A stretch of DNA of 64,000 nt, taken from positions 62,001 through 126,000 of the forward strand of contig NZ_JOGO01000008.1 in NCBI RefSeq assembly GCF_000719475.1, read 5' to 3'. The translations under genes were made by a program, and so were the position numbers. A model generated the notes under the pieces. It was not told the DNA's origin. It did no database searches and was given only the letters and a program-made list of their open reading frames with translations. This DNA is from Streptomyces sp. NRRL F-5630 (GTDB taxonomy: Bacteria; Actinomycetota; Actinomycetes; Streptomycetales; Streptomycetaceae). Each line of letters opens with the position of its first letter. Position 1 is the first letter of the stretch. Below are positions 45,701 to 53,421 of this stretch, piece by piece.

Positions 45701-45872
45701 GGACGCCCCCGTCACCTGTCGCCTGCGTACCCCGTTCCCCGTGGCACGCGCCGCCCGCACCACCTACCTGGGGCTGACCCCGAGCGACCTCGACCTGGAC
45801 GAGGACCAAGCGGTCCCGGTCGAGGTGGCGCCGCTCGGGACGGCGGCGGTGCTCCTCATCCTGCGCTCCTGA
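42726..45872 (+). CDS. GH38 alpha-mannosidase
   Basis: 1048 residues, full-length, no signal peptide. GH38 N-terminal zinc motif HSHLDIGYTDPQGRVMAESR, WAVEGFHSFQDW, TEMQ-like MQTDVPGQVVGLPDVLADNG containing the nucleophile Asp, then a long C-terminal beta domain (GVGVLENDRLRVTVDLREAC; VPYPPSLPREEPGTVFSWVH). It should cleave alpha-1,2/1,3-linked mannose from imported oligosaccharides, complementing GH125. Last gene of the plus-strand operon. Confidence 0.92.
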   Translation: MPKPPLTRQSWWDSDIARDLLKERVAITTGLAGLQVRLSGEPLLRHDGKGRLLQSVRLAVLRPGSTAPLPRVTRAHVTTSGGTPVPCEIVPGPGDDLRLLVPEVTEPTSLLIELPDLEEGTQIAFQVTPQRHWTLHLVQHSHLDIGYTDPQGRVMAESRAYLDSLLELCRDTDDWPDPARFRWAVEGFHSFQDWRANRPRRQVEDFLGRVREGRVELTAMPFNLHTETCSTDELHELLRPVTELRDRHGIDITTAMQTDVPGQVVGLPDVLADNGIRYLSVAHNWAGRAVPHLVGGEHLPRLFRWQTPSGNSVLVWRTDTPHGLAYMEGSILGFDESYDHVDDLLPAYLSALARYPYPHQGRGIPGFSALDLPDTADPYPWDVLHLRVLGKFADNGPPRRVISDTVRRWNEQWAYPRLRASRNQDFFEDAEQRVGDRLETYRGDWTDWWVDGVGAGAVPLAAMRRGQAALAEAQTVAGYASLMGVDGGAEVTGEAPGIYRSASLFNEHTWGAGDPWTHGDHGHGSGQTQWHWKYSQALRAHDDAETLLDAASALLGEAFAAADDASASFYVVNTCSWPRTETARLFLPESTVALDTPVQVLDARTGHPLPCAEEAQSNERHRAAGRFLHVPVADVPACGAVRLDIVVTGAESPVPHDEPTGVGVLENDRLRVTVDLREACIASIVDKRTGREMVRQDAVVGFNGYVYDEYATAGGFNHQSSKTVADDSMHLLASRSTAPPAALVDRITDATGQTLVYECAPAGTRRLRVRVHLPHDAARVDIENRIDKNATLTKESAFFAFPFALDRPVVHTEATGGVLGTDRETVPGSAAHMRAIRRWVSLSDGTHHAALATADAPLVQLGGIAIPYVPYPPSLPREEPGTVFSWVHNNIWDTNFPSQQGFDHVFRYSAGFTQATATATATAEENTDADVFAARIAAVTSHPLVPVRARGGAGTACPARTHFLDLDDPRVRLVGATVPGDGTLLVRLQSLADAPVTCRLRTPFPVARAARTTYLGLTPSDLDLDEDQAVPVEVAPLGTAAVLLILRS

Positions 45873-45883
45873 GGGAGGCGGGC

Positions 45884-45913
45884 GCCCTGCCGGGCCTATG
45901 CGTGCGGCAGGGC
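45884..45913. terminator. Hairpin overlapping the 3' end of the MarR gene
   Basis: GCCCTGCCG (45884-45892) and CGGCAGGGC (45905-45913) form a 9-bp stem with a 12-base loop between the GH38 and convergent MarR genes. The right arm overlaps the last codons of the MarR gene. Confidence 0.5.
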
Positions 45914-46375
45914 CTCGCGGCCGGTGTCCCTGACGGACCGCTCGATGGCGAACGCCGCCTCGGTGAACGCCTCGATCTGCTCGGGCGTCAGGTCCCGGAC
46001 CGAGATCTCCTCCAGGCTGCGCCACATGGCTTCGATCGGCTCCCGCATGGCGCGGCCCTTGTCGGTGAGATGGACGATCATCACCCGACGGTCGTACGCG
46101 GCCGGCTCGCGCACCAGCAGCCCGGCCTCCTGCATACGGCGCAGCGACTTCGAGACCGTGGAGTGGTCCAGCCCCACGCTGTCCAGAAGCTCGGACTGGG
46201 TCTGGCCGTCGCGGTCGAAGAGCTGCATGAGGAGCAGCTCCTGCCCGGGGTGCAGGTTCATCTCGCGGAGCATGGCGGAGGCGTGGGCACGGTGGGCGCG
46301 GGCCAGCTGGAAGATCGCGTAGCTGAGGCGGCCGTCGCGCGCCGTGCCGGGGAGCCTGGACGCCGGGTCGGTCAT
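45896..46375 (-). CDS. MarR-family regulator of the OYE/quinone oxidoreductase operon
   Basis: 159 residues; ATG at 46375 overlaps the OYE stop. Winged helix: LHPGQELLLMQLFDRDGQTQ, then LLDSVGLDHSTVSKSLRRMQ as recognition helix and AYDRRVMIVHLTDKGRAM as wing. Last gene of a three-gene operon. The twin palindromes ahead of the operon are the likely autoregulatory site, with an electrophile or quinone as probable inducer by analogy. Confidence 0.9.
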   Translation of the reverse strand: MTDPASRLPGTARDGRLSYAIFQLARAHRAHASAMLREMNLHPGQELLLMQLFDRDGQTQSELLDSVGLDHSTVSKSLRRMQEAGLLVREPAAYDRRVMIVHLTDKGRAMREPIEAMWRSLEEISVRDLTPEQIEAFTEAAFAIERSVRDTGREALPHA

Positions 46376-47469
46376 CGTGTTCCTTCCGCGCTGCTCAGGG
46401 CGGGGTAGTCGGTGTAGCCGCTCGCGCCGCCGCCGTAGAAGGTGGCCTGGTCGGGGGCGTTCAGCGGCGCCCCTGAGCGTAGCCGCTCGACGAGGTCGGG
46501 GTTGGCGAGGACCGGCGCGCCGACGGTGACGACATCGGCGAGGCCGTCCGATACGTCCTTGGCCCGTACGCCGAGTTCGGCACCGGCCCGGTTGAGAAGC
46601 AGCGTCCCCGGCCACAGCGACCGCAAGGTGCGCAGCAGTTCCTCGTCACCGGCGTGTATCAGGTGCAGGTAGGCGAGGTCCAGCGGGGCGAGGGCGCGGA
46701 CGAGGGCCGGGTACACCTCGTGGGTGTCGTCCTCGCGGATGTCGTTGTACGGGTTGCCGGGGGACAGACGGATGCTGGTACGGTCGGCGCCGATTTCGTC
46801 GGCGACCGCGGCGGCCACGTCGACGGCGAACCGGATGCGGTGGGCGACGGAGCCGCCGTAGCGGTCGGTGCGCTCGTTGGCGTTGCCGGACAGGAACTGG
46901 TGGATGAGGTAGCCGTTGGCGCCGTGGATCTCCACGCCGTCCGCGCCCGCCTCGACGGCGTAGGCGGCGGCGCGCCGGAAGTCGTCGACGGTGGCGGCGA
47001 CTTCGTCGGTGGACAGGGCACGGGGCGTGGGCATCTCCCGCATACCGGCCGCGGTGAACATGAGGCCCGCGGGCCGGATCGCGGAGGGTGCCACCGGCTG
47101 CCGGCCGTGCGGGGTGTTCTCGGGGTGGGCGATCCGCCCGGTGTGCATCAACTGGATGACGATCCGGCCTCCCTCGGCATGTACGGCGTCCGTGACCTTG
47201 CGCCAGCCGGCGACCTGCGCGGGGGAGTGGATGCCGGGGGTGAGCAGATATCCCTGCCCGTCGGAGGAGGGCTGGGTGCCCTCGGTGATGATCAGCGCGG
47301 TCGAGGCGCGCTGCGCGTAGTACTCGGCGTTCAGCGCGGTCGGCACGCCTTCGGGGGTGGAGCGGCTGCGGGTCATCGGTGCCATGGCCAGCCGGTGCGG
47401 GAGCCGGAGGCTTCCGGCGCGGGCGGGCTCCCACAGGGCGTCCAGGGCGGGGTCGACGTTCTCGAACAC
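46372..47469 (-). CDS. Old yellow enzyme family alkene reductase (NemA-like)
   Basis: 365 residues from GTG at 47469, chosen for AGGAG 6 bases upstream. FMN barrel: [60 protein letters not shown] with active-site His/Asn pair, [21 protein letters not shown]-terminal [20 protein letters not shown]. Reduces activated double bonds with NAD(P)H. Co-transcribed with a quinone oxidoreductase and a MarR gene, suggesting an electrophile or quinone stress response. Confidence 0.92.
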   Translation of the reverse strand: MFENVDPALDALWEPARAGSLRLPHRLAMAPMTRSRSTPEGVPTALNAEYYAQRASTALIITEGTQPSSDGQGYLLTPGIHSPAQVAGWRKVTDAVHAEGGRIVIQLMHTGRIAHPENTPHGRQPVAPSAIRPAGLMFTAAGMREMPTPRALSTDEVAATVDDFRRAAAYAVEAGADGVEIHGANGYLIHQFLSGNANERTDRYGGSVAHRIRFAVDVAAAVADEIGADRTSIRLSPGNPYNDIREDDTHEVYPALVRALAPLDLAYLHLIHAGDEELLRTLRSLWPGTLLLNRAGAELGVRAKDVSDGLADVVTVGAPVLANPDLVERLRSGAPLNAPDQATFYGGGASGYTDYPALSSAEGTR

Positions 47470-47509
47470 GGGTTCTCCTCGGTAGAAGGGGGGTGCGGGC
47501 GTGAGCGGG

Positions 47510-48424
47510 TCAGTCGACGGTGAGGACGAGCTTTCCGCGGCTGTGTCCGGCGTCGCTGGCCTGCTGGGCCTTGGCCGCGTCGGAGAGCGGGTGGGTCGCG
47601 CCGACGGTGGTGACGAGGGTGCCGTCGGCGGCCTGCTGGGCCAGTTCGGCGAGGCGGGCGGCCGAGCGGCGCTGGGGTCCCTCGGAGAAGACGACGCCCA
47701 GTTCGCGGGCGCGGAAGTCGGCGGTGGTGACGATCCGGTCGGTGGTGCCGCGCAGGGTGAGGGAGTCCTCCAGGGCGCCCTTGCCCGCGGCGTCGAGGAC
47801 GGCGTCGATACCGTCGGGGGCGAGGTCACGGACCCGCTCGACGAGGTGGTCACCGTAGACGAGCGCGGTGGCGCCGAGGGAGGTGACGTACTCCTGGTTG
47901 CCCGGTCCGGCGGTGCCGATGACGCGGGCACCTCGGGCGACGGCGAGCTGTACGGCGATGGTGCCGAGGGCGCCGGAGGCGCCATGGATGAGCAGGGTCT
48001 CGCCCGCCTTGACGTCGAGGATGTCCAGGGCGCGGTCGGCACCGTCGCTCGCCACGGGCAGGGCGGCGGCGTGCGTCCAGTCGAGCCCGGCGGGCTTGAG
48101 CGCGAGGACGGTCGCGTCGGCCAGGGCGTACTGGGCGTAGGAGCCGGTGTCGGACCAGCCGAGGACCGCGTCACCGGCCTTGAGGTGGTCGACTCCGGCC
48201 CCGACGGCGTCGACGACACCGGCGATCTCGCCGCCGGGGATCGCGGGCAGCGTGGTGGGGAAGATCGCTTCCATGGCGCCGGAGCGGATCTTGCCGTCCA
48301 CCGGGTTGACGCCGACCGCGTGGACCCGGACGCGGACCTGGCCGGGGCCGGGCTGCGGGATCTCCAGGTCCGCCTCGTGCAGGACCTCGGTGCCGCCGAA
48401 CGTGTCGAAAACGATGGCCTTCAT
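47510..48424 (-). CDS. Zinc-free NADP-dependent quinone oxidoreductase (MDR family)
   Basis: 304 residues. GroES-like start [35 protein letters not shown], then the Rossmann motif [20 protein letters not shown] near residues 145-165 and GHSRGKLVL near the end. No cysteine ligands for zinc. Reduces quinones or enones with NADPH. First gene of the operon, 40 bp before the OYE gene. Confidence 0.9.
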   Translation of the reverse strand: MKAIVFDTFGGTEVLHEADLEIPQPGPGQVRVRVHAVGVNPVDGKIRSGAMEAIFPTTLPAIPGGEIAGVVDAVGAGVDHLKAGDAVLGWSDTGSYAQYALADATVLALKPAGLDWTHAAALPVASDGADRALDILDVKAGETLLIHGASGALGTIAVQLAVARGARVIGTAGPGNQEYVTSLGATALVYGDHLVERVRDLAPDGIDAVLDAAGKGALEDSLTLRGTTDRIVTTADFRARELGVVFSEGPQRRSAARLAELAQQAADGTLVTTVGATHPLSDAAKAQQASDAGHSRGKLVLTVD

Positions 48425-48481
48425 GGCTGCTGTCTCCTTGTGAGCCGGGCGCCCGACCCGAATATGTGGCCGGACACGTAA

Positions 48482-48532
48482 AACGTAGCAGCCATTGCGT
48501 GGCTAGCCAAGTGTTTTCTTGTGGCTAGCCAC
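48482..48532 (-). promoter_or_regulatory. Promoter with twin MarR-type palindromes
   Basis: TGGCTAGCCA (48500-48509) and GTGGCTAGCCAC (48521-48532) are perfect palindromes whose centres are 22 bp apart, two helical turns. On the minus strand TTGGCT (48505-48510) and TACGTT (48482-48487) are 17 bp apart, so the inner site covers the -35. The leader would be about 50 bases. The remaining 48541-48843 is gene-free and featureless. Confidence 0.75.
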
Positions 48533-48843
48533 GTTTCTATGCCGGACGGGGGGCCGGTGCCGAGTGCGCGGCACGGTGGCGCTGGCGCCGGAATCCTGCT
48601 TCGGCTGCTCGGGGAGGGCGTCGTGCATGACCCCGGCCGCGCGTGAGCGAGGACGGTGCGAAAACGGTGGTGAGATGGCCGAACCGGTCCAGGGGCTCTC
48701 GTCGGCCTCGCCGCCGGGACCCGCCATCGGGTCCTCGTGGTGTGCTGCCTCACCGTGTCCGGCCTCGCGCTCGGCGGACCTCGCCCGTGCGGGAGTACGT
48801 GCCACTTTCCTGACGGGCGGCCTCGTGAGGCTCGCCGCCGCGC

Positions 48844-49758
48844 TCACGCTCCTGCGCGCAGCACGTCCGCGACGCCTCTGATCCCCTCCGGCCCCACCCG
48901 GCAGCACCCGCCGATGAGTCGCGCCCCGGCTGTGTACCACTCGGCCGCGAGGTCCGGCGCGAAGCTCGGGTCGCTGCGCCAGCCCCGCGCGTGCGCGTCC
49001 CACCGCTCACCGCTGTTCGGGTACGCGACGCCCGGCTTCCCGCTCGCGGCGACCGCGCGCCGCACCGCGTCCGCCACCTCGCGCGGCTCGCAGCAGTTGA
49101 CCCCCACCGCCGCCACCTCGTCCGCCCCTGCCGCCAGCCCGAAGGCCGCGTCCAGCGACTGACCCGCCCGCGTCTCGCCGCCCGCCACGCTGTACGAGAG
49201 CCACACCGGCACCCCGCAGCCCCGCACCACGGCGAGCAGCGCCCGCGCCTCGTCCACGTCCGGGACCGTCTCCAGTGCGAGGACATCGGGCCCGGCCGCC
49301 AGCAGGGCCTCCACCCGGGGACCGTGGAAGCGTTCGAGCGCCGCGCGACCGACCCCGTACCGCCCCCGGTACTCCGAGCCGTCCGCGAGCATCGCGCCGT
49401 ACGGGCCCACGGATGCCGCGACCCAGCGGCTCCCCGAGGCGCGCGCCGCCGCCACCGACAGGGCGAGCAGCTCACGCGTGCGCGCCGCGTCGATCCCGTG
49501 CCGCGCGAAGCCCTCGAAGCTCGCCTGGTAGCTCGCCGTCGTCGCGACCTCCGCCCCGGCCAGGGCGTACGCGCGGTGCGCCTCGGTGAGCGCGGCGGGC
49601 TCGTCACGCAGCAGCCGCGCCGACCACAGCGCGTCCGCCAGCCCGTGCCCCGCGGCCTCCAGCTCGTTCGACAGCCCGCCGTCCAGGACGACCGCCCGCT
49701 CGCCCAGCGCCCGGACGAACCCCGCGGAGCCGGTCTCGTCAGCACCCGTACCGTCCAT
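48844..49758 (-). CDS. mmuM: Homocysteine S-methyltransferase
   Basis: 304 residues. Starts VVLDGGLSNELEAAGHGLAD; zinc-thiolate cysteines in GVNCCEPREV and GGCCRVGPEGIRGV complete the family signature. Transfers a methyl group, typically from S-methylmethionine, to homocysteine. Stands alone; its promoter region holds a 64-bp palindrome. Confidence 0.92.
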   Translation of the reverse strand: MDGTGADETGSAGFVRALGERAVVLDGGLSNELEAAGHGLADALWSARLLRDEPAALTEAHRAYALAGAEVATTASYQASFEGFARHGIDAARTRELLALSVAAARASGSRWVAASVGPYGAMLADGSEYRGRYGVGRAALERFHGPRVEALLAAGPDVLALETVPDVDEARALLAVVRGCGVPVWLSYSVAGGETRAGQSLDAAFGLAAGADEVAAVGVNCCEPREVADAVRRAVAASGKPGVAYPNSGERWDAHARGWRSDPSFAPDLAAEWYTAGARLIGGCCRVGPEGIRGVADVLRAGA

Positions 49759-49770
49759 GCCCCCAGGCTA

Positions 49771-49834
49771 GGGCCTGTCTTCAATCTCGCCTCTGCCGTG
49801 CTGCGGGCGACGAGGCGAGATTGAAGACAGGCCC
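49771..49834. repeat. 64-bp near-perfect palindrome, possible IS-end remnant or MITE
   Basis: Perfect 23-bp inverted repeats at 49771-49793 (begins GGGCCTGTCTTCAATCTCGC) and 49812-49834 enclose an 18-base loop. It lies between divergent genes, where a terminator is not needed. The outer GGGCCTGTCTTCAA resembles termini of some actinomycete insertion sequences as I remember them. No target duplication is evident. Confidence 0.75.
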
Positions 49835-49856
49835 GAGGGGACCGCCCCTCCTCACG

Positions 49857-49896
49857 TCGTACGAGAAGTTTCGTATTACGAGGACGTTCGTACTAT
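49857..49896 (+). promoter_or_regulatory. Promoter with repeated TCGTA sites before the second OYE gene
   Basis: TCGTACGA (49857-49864) and TCGTATTACGA (49871-49881) are perfect dyads, and a third TCGTA is at 49888. TACTAT (49891-49896) is a good -10. No clear -35. The ArsR-like gene downstream is a candidate binder. Confidence 0.5.
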
Positions 49897-49936
49897 GCTC
49901 GGCGGCCTCGCCACTTCACCACGAAAGGGGAATCGC

Positions 49937-51040
49937 GTGAGCGCGCTCTTCGAGCCCTACGCCCTCCGGTCGCTGACCGCCCGCAACCGGCTCTGGATGG
50001 CGTCCATGTGCCAGTACAGCGCCGTCCCGGACGGGCCGGAGCAGGGGGTGCCCAACGACTGGCACTTCCAGCACCTCGCCGCGCGCGCCACCGGCGGCAC
50101 CGGGCTCATCCTCACCGAGGCGACCGGCGTCAGCCCCGAGGCCCGCATCAGCCCCTACGACCTCGGGATCTGGAACGACGCGCAGGTCGAGGGCTTCCGA
50201 CGTATCACCCGCTTCCTCGACGAGCAGGGCGCGGTTTCCGGTGTCCAGCTCGCGCACGCGGGCCGCAAGGCCTCGACGGAGCGCACGTGGGTCGACCGCG
50301 GCGCCCCCATCCCGCCCGGCGCGGAGCACGGCTGGACGCCCGTCGCCCCGAGCGCCCTCCCCTTCAGCGACGCCCACACCGTCCCCGAGGAGCTGACCGA
50401 GGACGGCATCCGCGAGATCGTCGGCCAGTTCGCCGACGCGGCGCGCCGCGCGCTCGACGCCGGGTTCCGCACCGTCCAGATCCACGGCGCGCACGGCTAC
50501 CTCATCCACCAGTTCCTCTCCCCGTACAGCAACCACCGCACCGACGCCTACGGCGGCTCCTACGAGAACCGCACCCGTTTCGCGCGCGAGGTCGTCGACG
50601 CCGTGCGCGCCGTGTGGCCCGAGGAACTGCCGCTGCTCTTCCGCATCTCGGCCACCGACTGGTTCGAGGAGGACCCCGAGGACCCGCGTACGGGCTGGAC
50701 CGCCGACGAGACCGTCGCTTTCGCCCGCACCCTCAAGGAGCACGGCGTCGACCTCCTCGACGTCTCCACGGGCGGCATCTCGCCCACCGCGCCGATCGCG
50801 GCCGGCCCCGGCTACCAGGTGCGTTTCGCCGAGCGGGTCAAGAACGAGACCGACCTCGCCGCGGCGGCGGTCGGGCTCATCACCGAGGCACGGCAGGCCG
50901 AGAAGATCCTCGCGGACGGCCAGGCCGACGCGATCCTCCTCGGCCGCGAACTCCTGCGCGATCCGTACTTCGCCGCGCACGCCGCCACGGAACTGGGCGA
51001 GCGGCCGTACGTGGCGCAGCCCTACCACCGCGCGTACTGA
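49937..51040 (+). CDS. NADH:flavin oxidoreductase, YqjM-like old yellow enzyme
   Basis: 367 residues from GTG at 49937, chosen for AAAGGGGA upstream. FMN barrel with NRLWMASMCQYSAVPDG (Cys of YqjM-type enzymes), [56 protein letters not shown]. Reduces enones or nitro compounds with NAD(P)H. The following winged-helix gene may regulate it. Confidence 0.93.
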   Translation: MSALFEPYALRSLTARNRLWMASMCQYSAVPDGPEQGVPNDWHFQHLAARATGGTGLILTEATGVSPEARISPYDLGIWNDAQVEGFRRITRFLDEQGAVSGVQLAHAGRKASTERTWVDRGAPIPPGAEHGWTPVAPSALPFSDAHTVPEELTEDGIREIVGQFADAARRALDAGFRTVQIHGAHGYLIHQFLSPYSNHRTDAYGGSYENRTRFAREVVDAVRAVWPEELPLLFRISATDWFEEDPEDPRTGWTADETVAFARTLKEHGVDLLDVSTGGISPTAPIAAGPGYQVRFAERVKNETDLAAAAVGLITEARQAEKILADGQADAILLGRELLRDPYFAAHAATELGERPYVAQPYHRAY

Positions 51041-51170
51041 GCCCGCCCGCACGGCCGCTCCCGCCGCGTGCCGGTGCCGCCCCGTCGCCGGGGAAGCGGC
51101 ACCGGCACGCGTCGTACGATGGCCGCGCACCCACCGCCCGCACCCCGCCCCGCCCCGCCTGGAGTCCGCC

Positions 51171-51530
51171 GTGACGACCCCCGCCGCAGGCAGCCGCGCC
51201 CTGCCGCACCCCGAGCGCGCCGAGATCCGGCTCGAAGCGGTGCTCCACGCGCTCGCCGACCCGCTGCGGCTGCGCATCGTGCGCGAACTGGCGGCGCGGC
51301 AACGGGAGCTGAACTGCTCGGAGTTCCCCCTCCCGGTCACCAAGTCGACCTCGACGCACCACTTCCGCGTCCTGCGCGAGAGCGGGGTGGTGCGCCAGGT
51401 CTACCGGGGTACGGCCAAGCTCAACGGACTGCGCAGGGACGACCTAGACGCGCTCTTCCCCGGGCTTCTCGACCACGTCCTCGACGCCGCCGCCCGCGAG
51501 GCCGGCCGGCTCGGCGAGCCCGTCCGCTGA
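51171..51530 (+). CDS. ArsR-family winged-helix regulator
   Basis: 119 residues from a GTG. HTH region LHALADPLRLRIVRELAARQ, then PVTKSTSTHHFRVLRESGVV as recognition helix and YRGTAKLNGLRRDDLDALFP as wing. The Cys in LNCSEF is single, so a classical metal site is not evident. 130 bp after the OYE gene, probably its regulator. Its last 87 bases overlap the end of the NCS2 permease gene on the other strand. Confidence 0.85.
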   Translation: MTTPAAGSRALPHPERAEIRLEAVLHALADPLRLRIVRELAARQRELNCSEFPLPVTKSTSTHHFRVLRESGVVRQVYRGTAKLNGLRRDDLDALFPGLLDHVLDAAAREAGRLGEPVR

Positions 51531-52970
51531 GGACGCGGGGGGCGCCGCGGGCGTGGGGGGCGCCGAGGACGCGGGGGACGCCGAGAGCTCGGGGGATGCC
51601 GAGGACTCGACCGCCTCGGCTCCCGCGGGTTCCGGTGACCGCTTCGCGCCCGGCAGGTGGTTGAAGAGCAGGTTCAGGACGAGCGCGGTGAGGCATCCCG
51701 CGCTGATGCCGCTGTGCATGACCGTCTGGAACCCGTCGGGGAAACGGTCGTAGACCGTCGGAACGCCCACGGGGAGCAGTCCCACCGCGAGCGCGACGGC
51801 GACCACGGTCAGGTTGTGGTTGCCCTTGAAGTCCACCTCCGCGAGCGTGCGCAGCCCGCTCGCTGCGACCGTGCCGAACATGACCAGCCCGGCCCCGCCG
51901 AGCACGGGCGCGGGCACGGCGGCGACCACGGCCCCGAGCTTCGGCAGCAGGCCGAGCAGGACGAGCATCCCGCCGGCCGCCGCGACGACCCAGCGGCTGC
52001 GCACCCGCGTCATCCCGACGAGCCCCACGTTCTGCGCGAAGGCCGTGTACGGGAAGGTGTTGAAGACTCCGCCGAGCACCGTCGAGAGCCCGTCCGCGCG
52101 CAGCCCGTCCGCGAGCGTGCCCGGTTCCGCCTTGCGCCCGGTCATCTCGCCGACGGCGATGATGTCGCCCGAGGTCTCCGTCATCGACACGAGCGAGACG
52201 ATGAGCAGCGACACGATCGCGCCCGCCTCGAAGGTGGGTGTGCCGAAGTGGAACGGGGTGCTGATCCCCGCCCAGTCCGCGTCACCGACCCCGCCGAAGT
52301 CCGTGAAACCGAACGGGATCGCGACCAGGACCCCCACGACGATCCCGACGAGCACAGCGACCCGGCTCAGGAACGCCGGCGCGAACCGCTGCACGCCGAT
52401 CACGACGATCAGTACGAAGAGGGCGAGCGCGAGGTTCTTCGGCGCGCCGAAGTCCTTCGCGCCCTCACCGCCGGCGACCCACGCCCCGGCGACCGGCATG
52501 AGCGAGAGACCGATGACGAGGATGACCGTGCCCGTCACGAGCGGCGGGAAGAAACGCAGCAGCCGCCCGAAGACCGGTGCGAGCAGCACCATCGCGAGCC
52601 CCGCGACGATCACGGCCCCGTAGATCGCGGGCAGCCCGCCCGAGCCCGTGCCGATGAGCACCATCGGCGCGACGGCGGCGAACGTGCAGCCCTGCATGAG
52701 GGGAAGACGCACCCCGAACCGCCACACACCCACGCACTGGATGAGCGTCGCGACCCCGGACACCAGGAGGTCGGCGGTGATGAGATACGCGAGGTCGGCG
52801 GGCGACAGCTTCATCGCCCCGCCCACGATCAGCGGGACGGCGACCGCGCCCGCGTACATCGCGAGCACGTGCTGGAGCCCGAAGGCCAAGAGCTGTAGCG
52901 GGGGCGGTACTGCGTCCACGGGGTGAACGGCCTTCACGGGCCGCGCGGCGGCGGGTGGCGCGCTCGGCAT
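51444..52970 (-). CDS. NCS2 family uracil/xanthine permease
   Basis: 508 residues from ATG at 52970. About 12-14 membrane segments; family motifs FGLQHVLAMYAGAVAVPLIV, MTETSGDIIAVGEMTG and FNTFPYTAFAQNVGLVGMTR. Imports a purine or pyrimidine base with protons. The ~65-residue C-terminus is Ala/Ser/Pro/Glu-rich and overlaps the ArsR-like gene. Confidence 0.93.
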   Translation of the reverse strand: MPSAPPAAARPVKAVHPVDAVPPPLQLLAFGLQHVLAMYAGAVAVPLIVGGAMKLSPADLAYLITADLLVSGVATLIQCVGVWRFGVRLPLMQGCTFAAVAPMVLIGTGSGGLPAIYGAVIVAGLAMVLLAPVFGRLLRFFPPLVTGTVILVIGLSLMPVAGAWVAGGEGAKDFGAPKNLALALFVLIVVIGVQRFAPAFLSRVAVLVGIVVGVLVAIPFGFTDFGGVGDADWAGISTPFHFGTPTFEAGAIVSLLIVSLVSMTETSGDIIAVGEMTGRKAEPGTLADGLRADGLSTVLGGVFNTFPYTAFAQNVGLVGMTRVRSRWVVAAAGGMLVLLGLLPKLGAVVAAVPAPVLGGAGLVMFGTVAASGLRTLAEVDFKGNHNLTVVAVALAVGLLPVGVPTVYDRFPDGFQTVMHSGISAGCLTALVLNLLFNHLPGAKRSPEPAGAEAVESSASPELSASPASSAPPTPAAPPASSADGLAEPAGLAGGGVEDVVEKPGEERV

Positions 52971-53166
52971 GGGCACTCCCTGGGGGACGGCGGACCCGCA
53001 CGGGCCCGGGGCGGAGGGGACACGGCAGAGTGTGAGGCACCGTGCAACCACCTGGAACCGTAGGGAAGTTAAACATTCTGTTGATGTCCGCGGGATTTCC
53101 GTGCCGTTTCCCGCCCGCGGCCTCTCGCCGCGCGCGGGCGAACCCGCGCCGACTTCGCCGGCCAGC

Positions 53167-53278
53167 CCCCGCCGACTCCCTGCCCGGCCACCGCCGATGC
53201 CCTGCTCAGTGCCGACCGACGCCCTGCCCAGTCCCCGTCGACTGCCCCGCTCGGCCCCCCTCGATGGCCCCGCTCAGC
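53167..53278. repeat. Degenerate 22-23 bp tandem array (about five units) in a 451-bp gene-free stretch
   Basis: Units start at 53167, 53189, 53211, 53233 and 53256. Consensus is about CCCCGCCGAYKCCCTGCYCR then GY. Partial units may flank the array. No gene is supported in 52971-53421. The AT-rich patch at 53068-53086 could be the NCS2 promoter region. Confidence 0.7.
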
Positions 53279-53421
53279 CCCCGCCGAGGGGTCCGGGCGG
53301 CCGGTGCCGACGGTGGCTCAGGTGGCGCCGACCTGCGGGGCCCGTGCCGACGGTCCCCGTCCCTCCCCGGGGCGACCCCCGCACAAGCCGCCGCTTCCCC
53401 CGTCCTGCGCGAGTGCCGCAC

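Noticed and set aside
48503..49003. Frames opposite and beside mmuM as small genes
   Set aside because: No start signal or family match; the real gene is mmuM on the minus strand.
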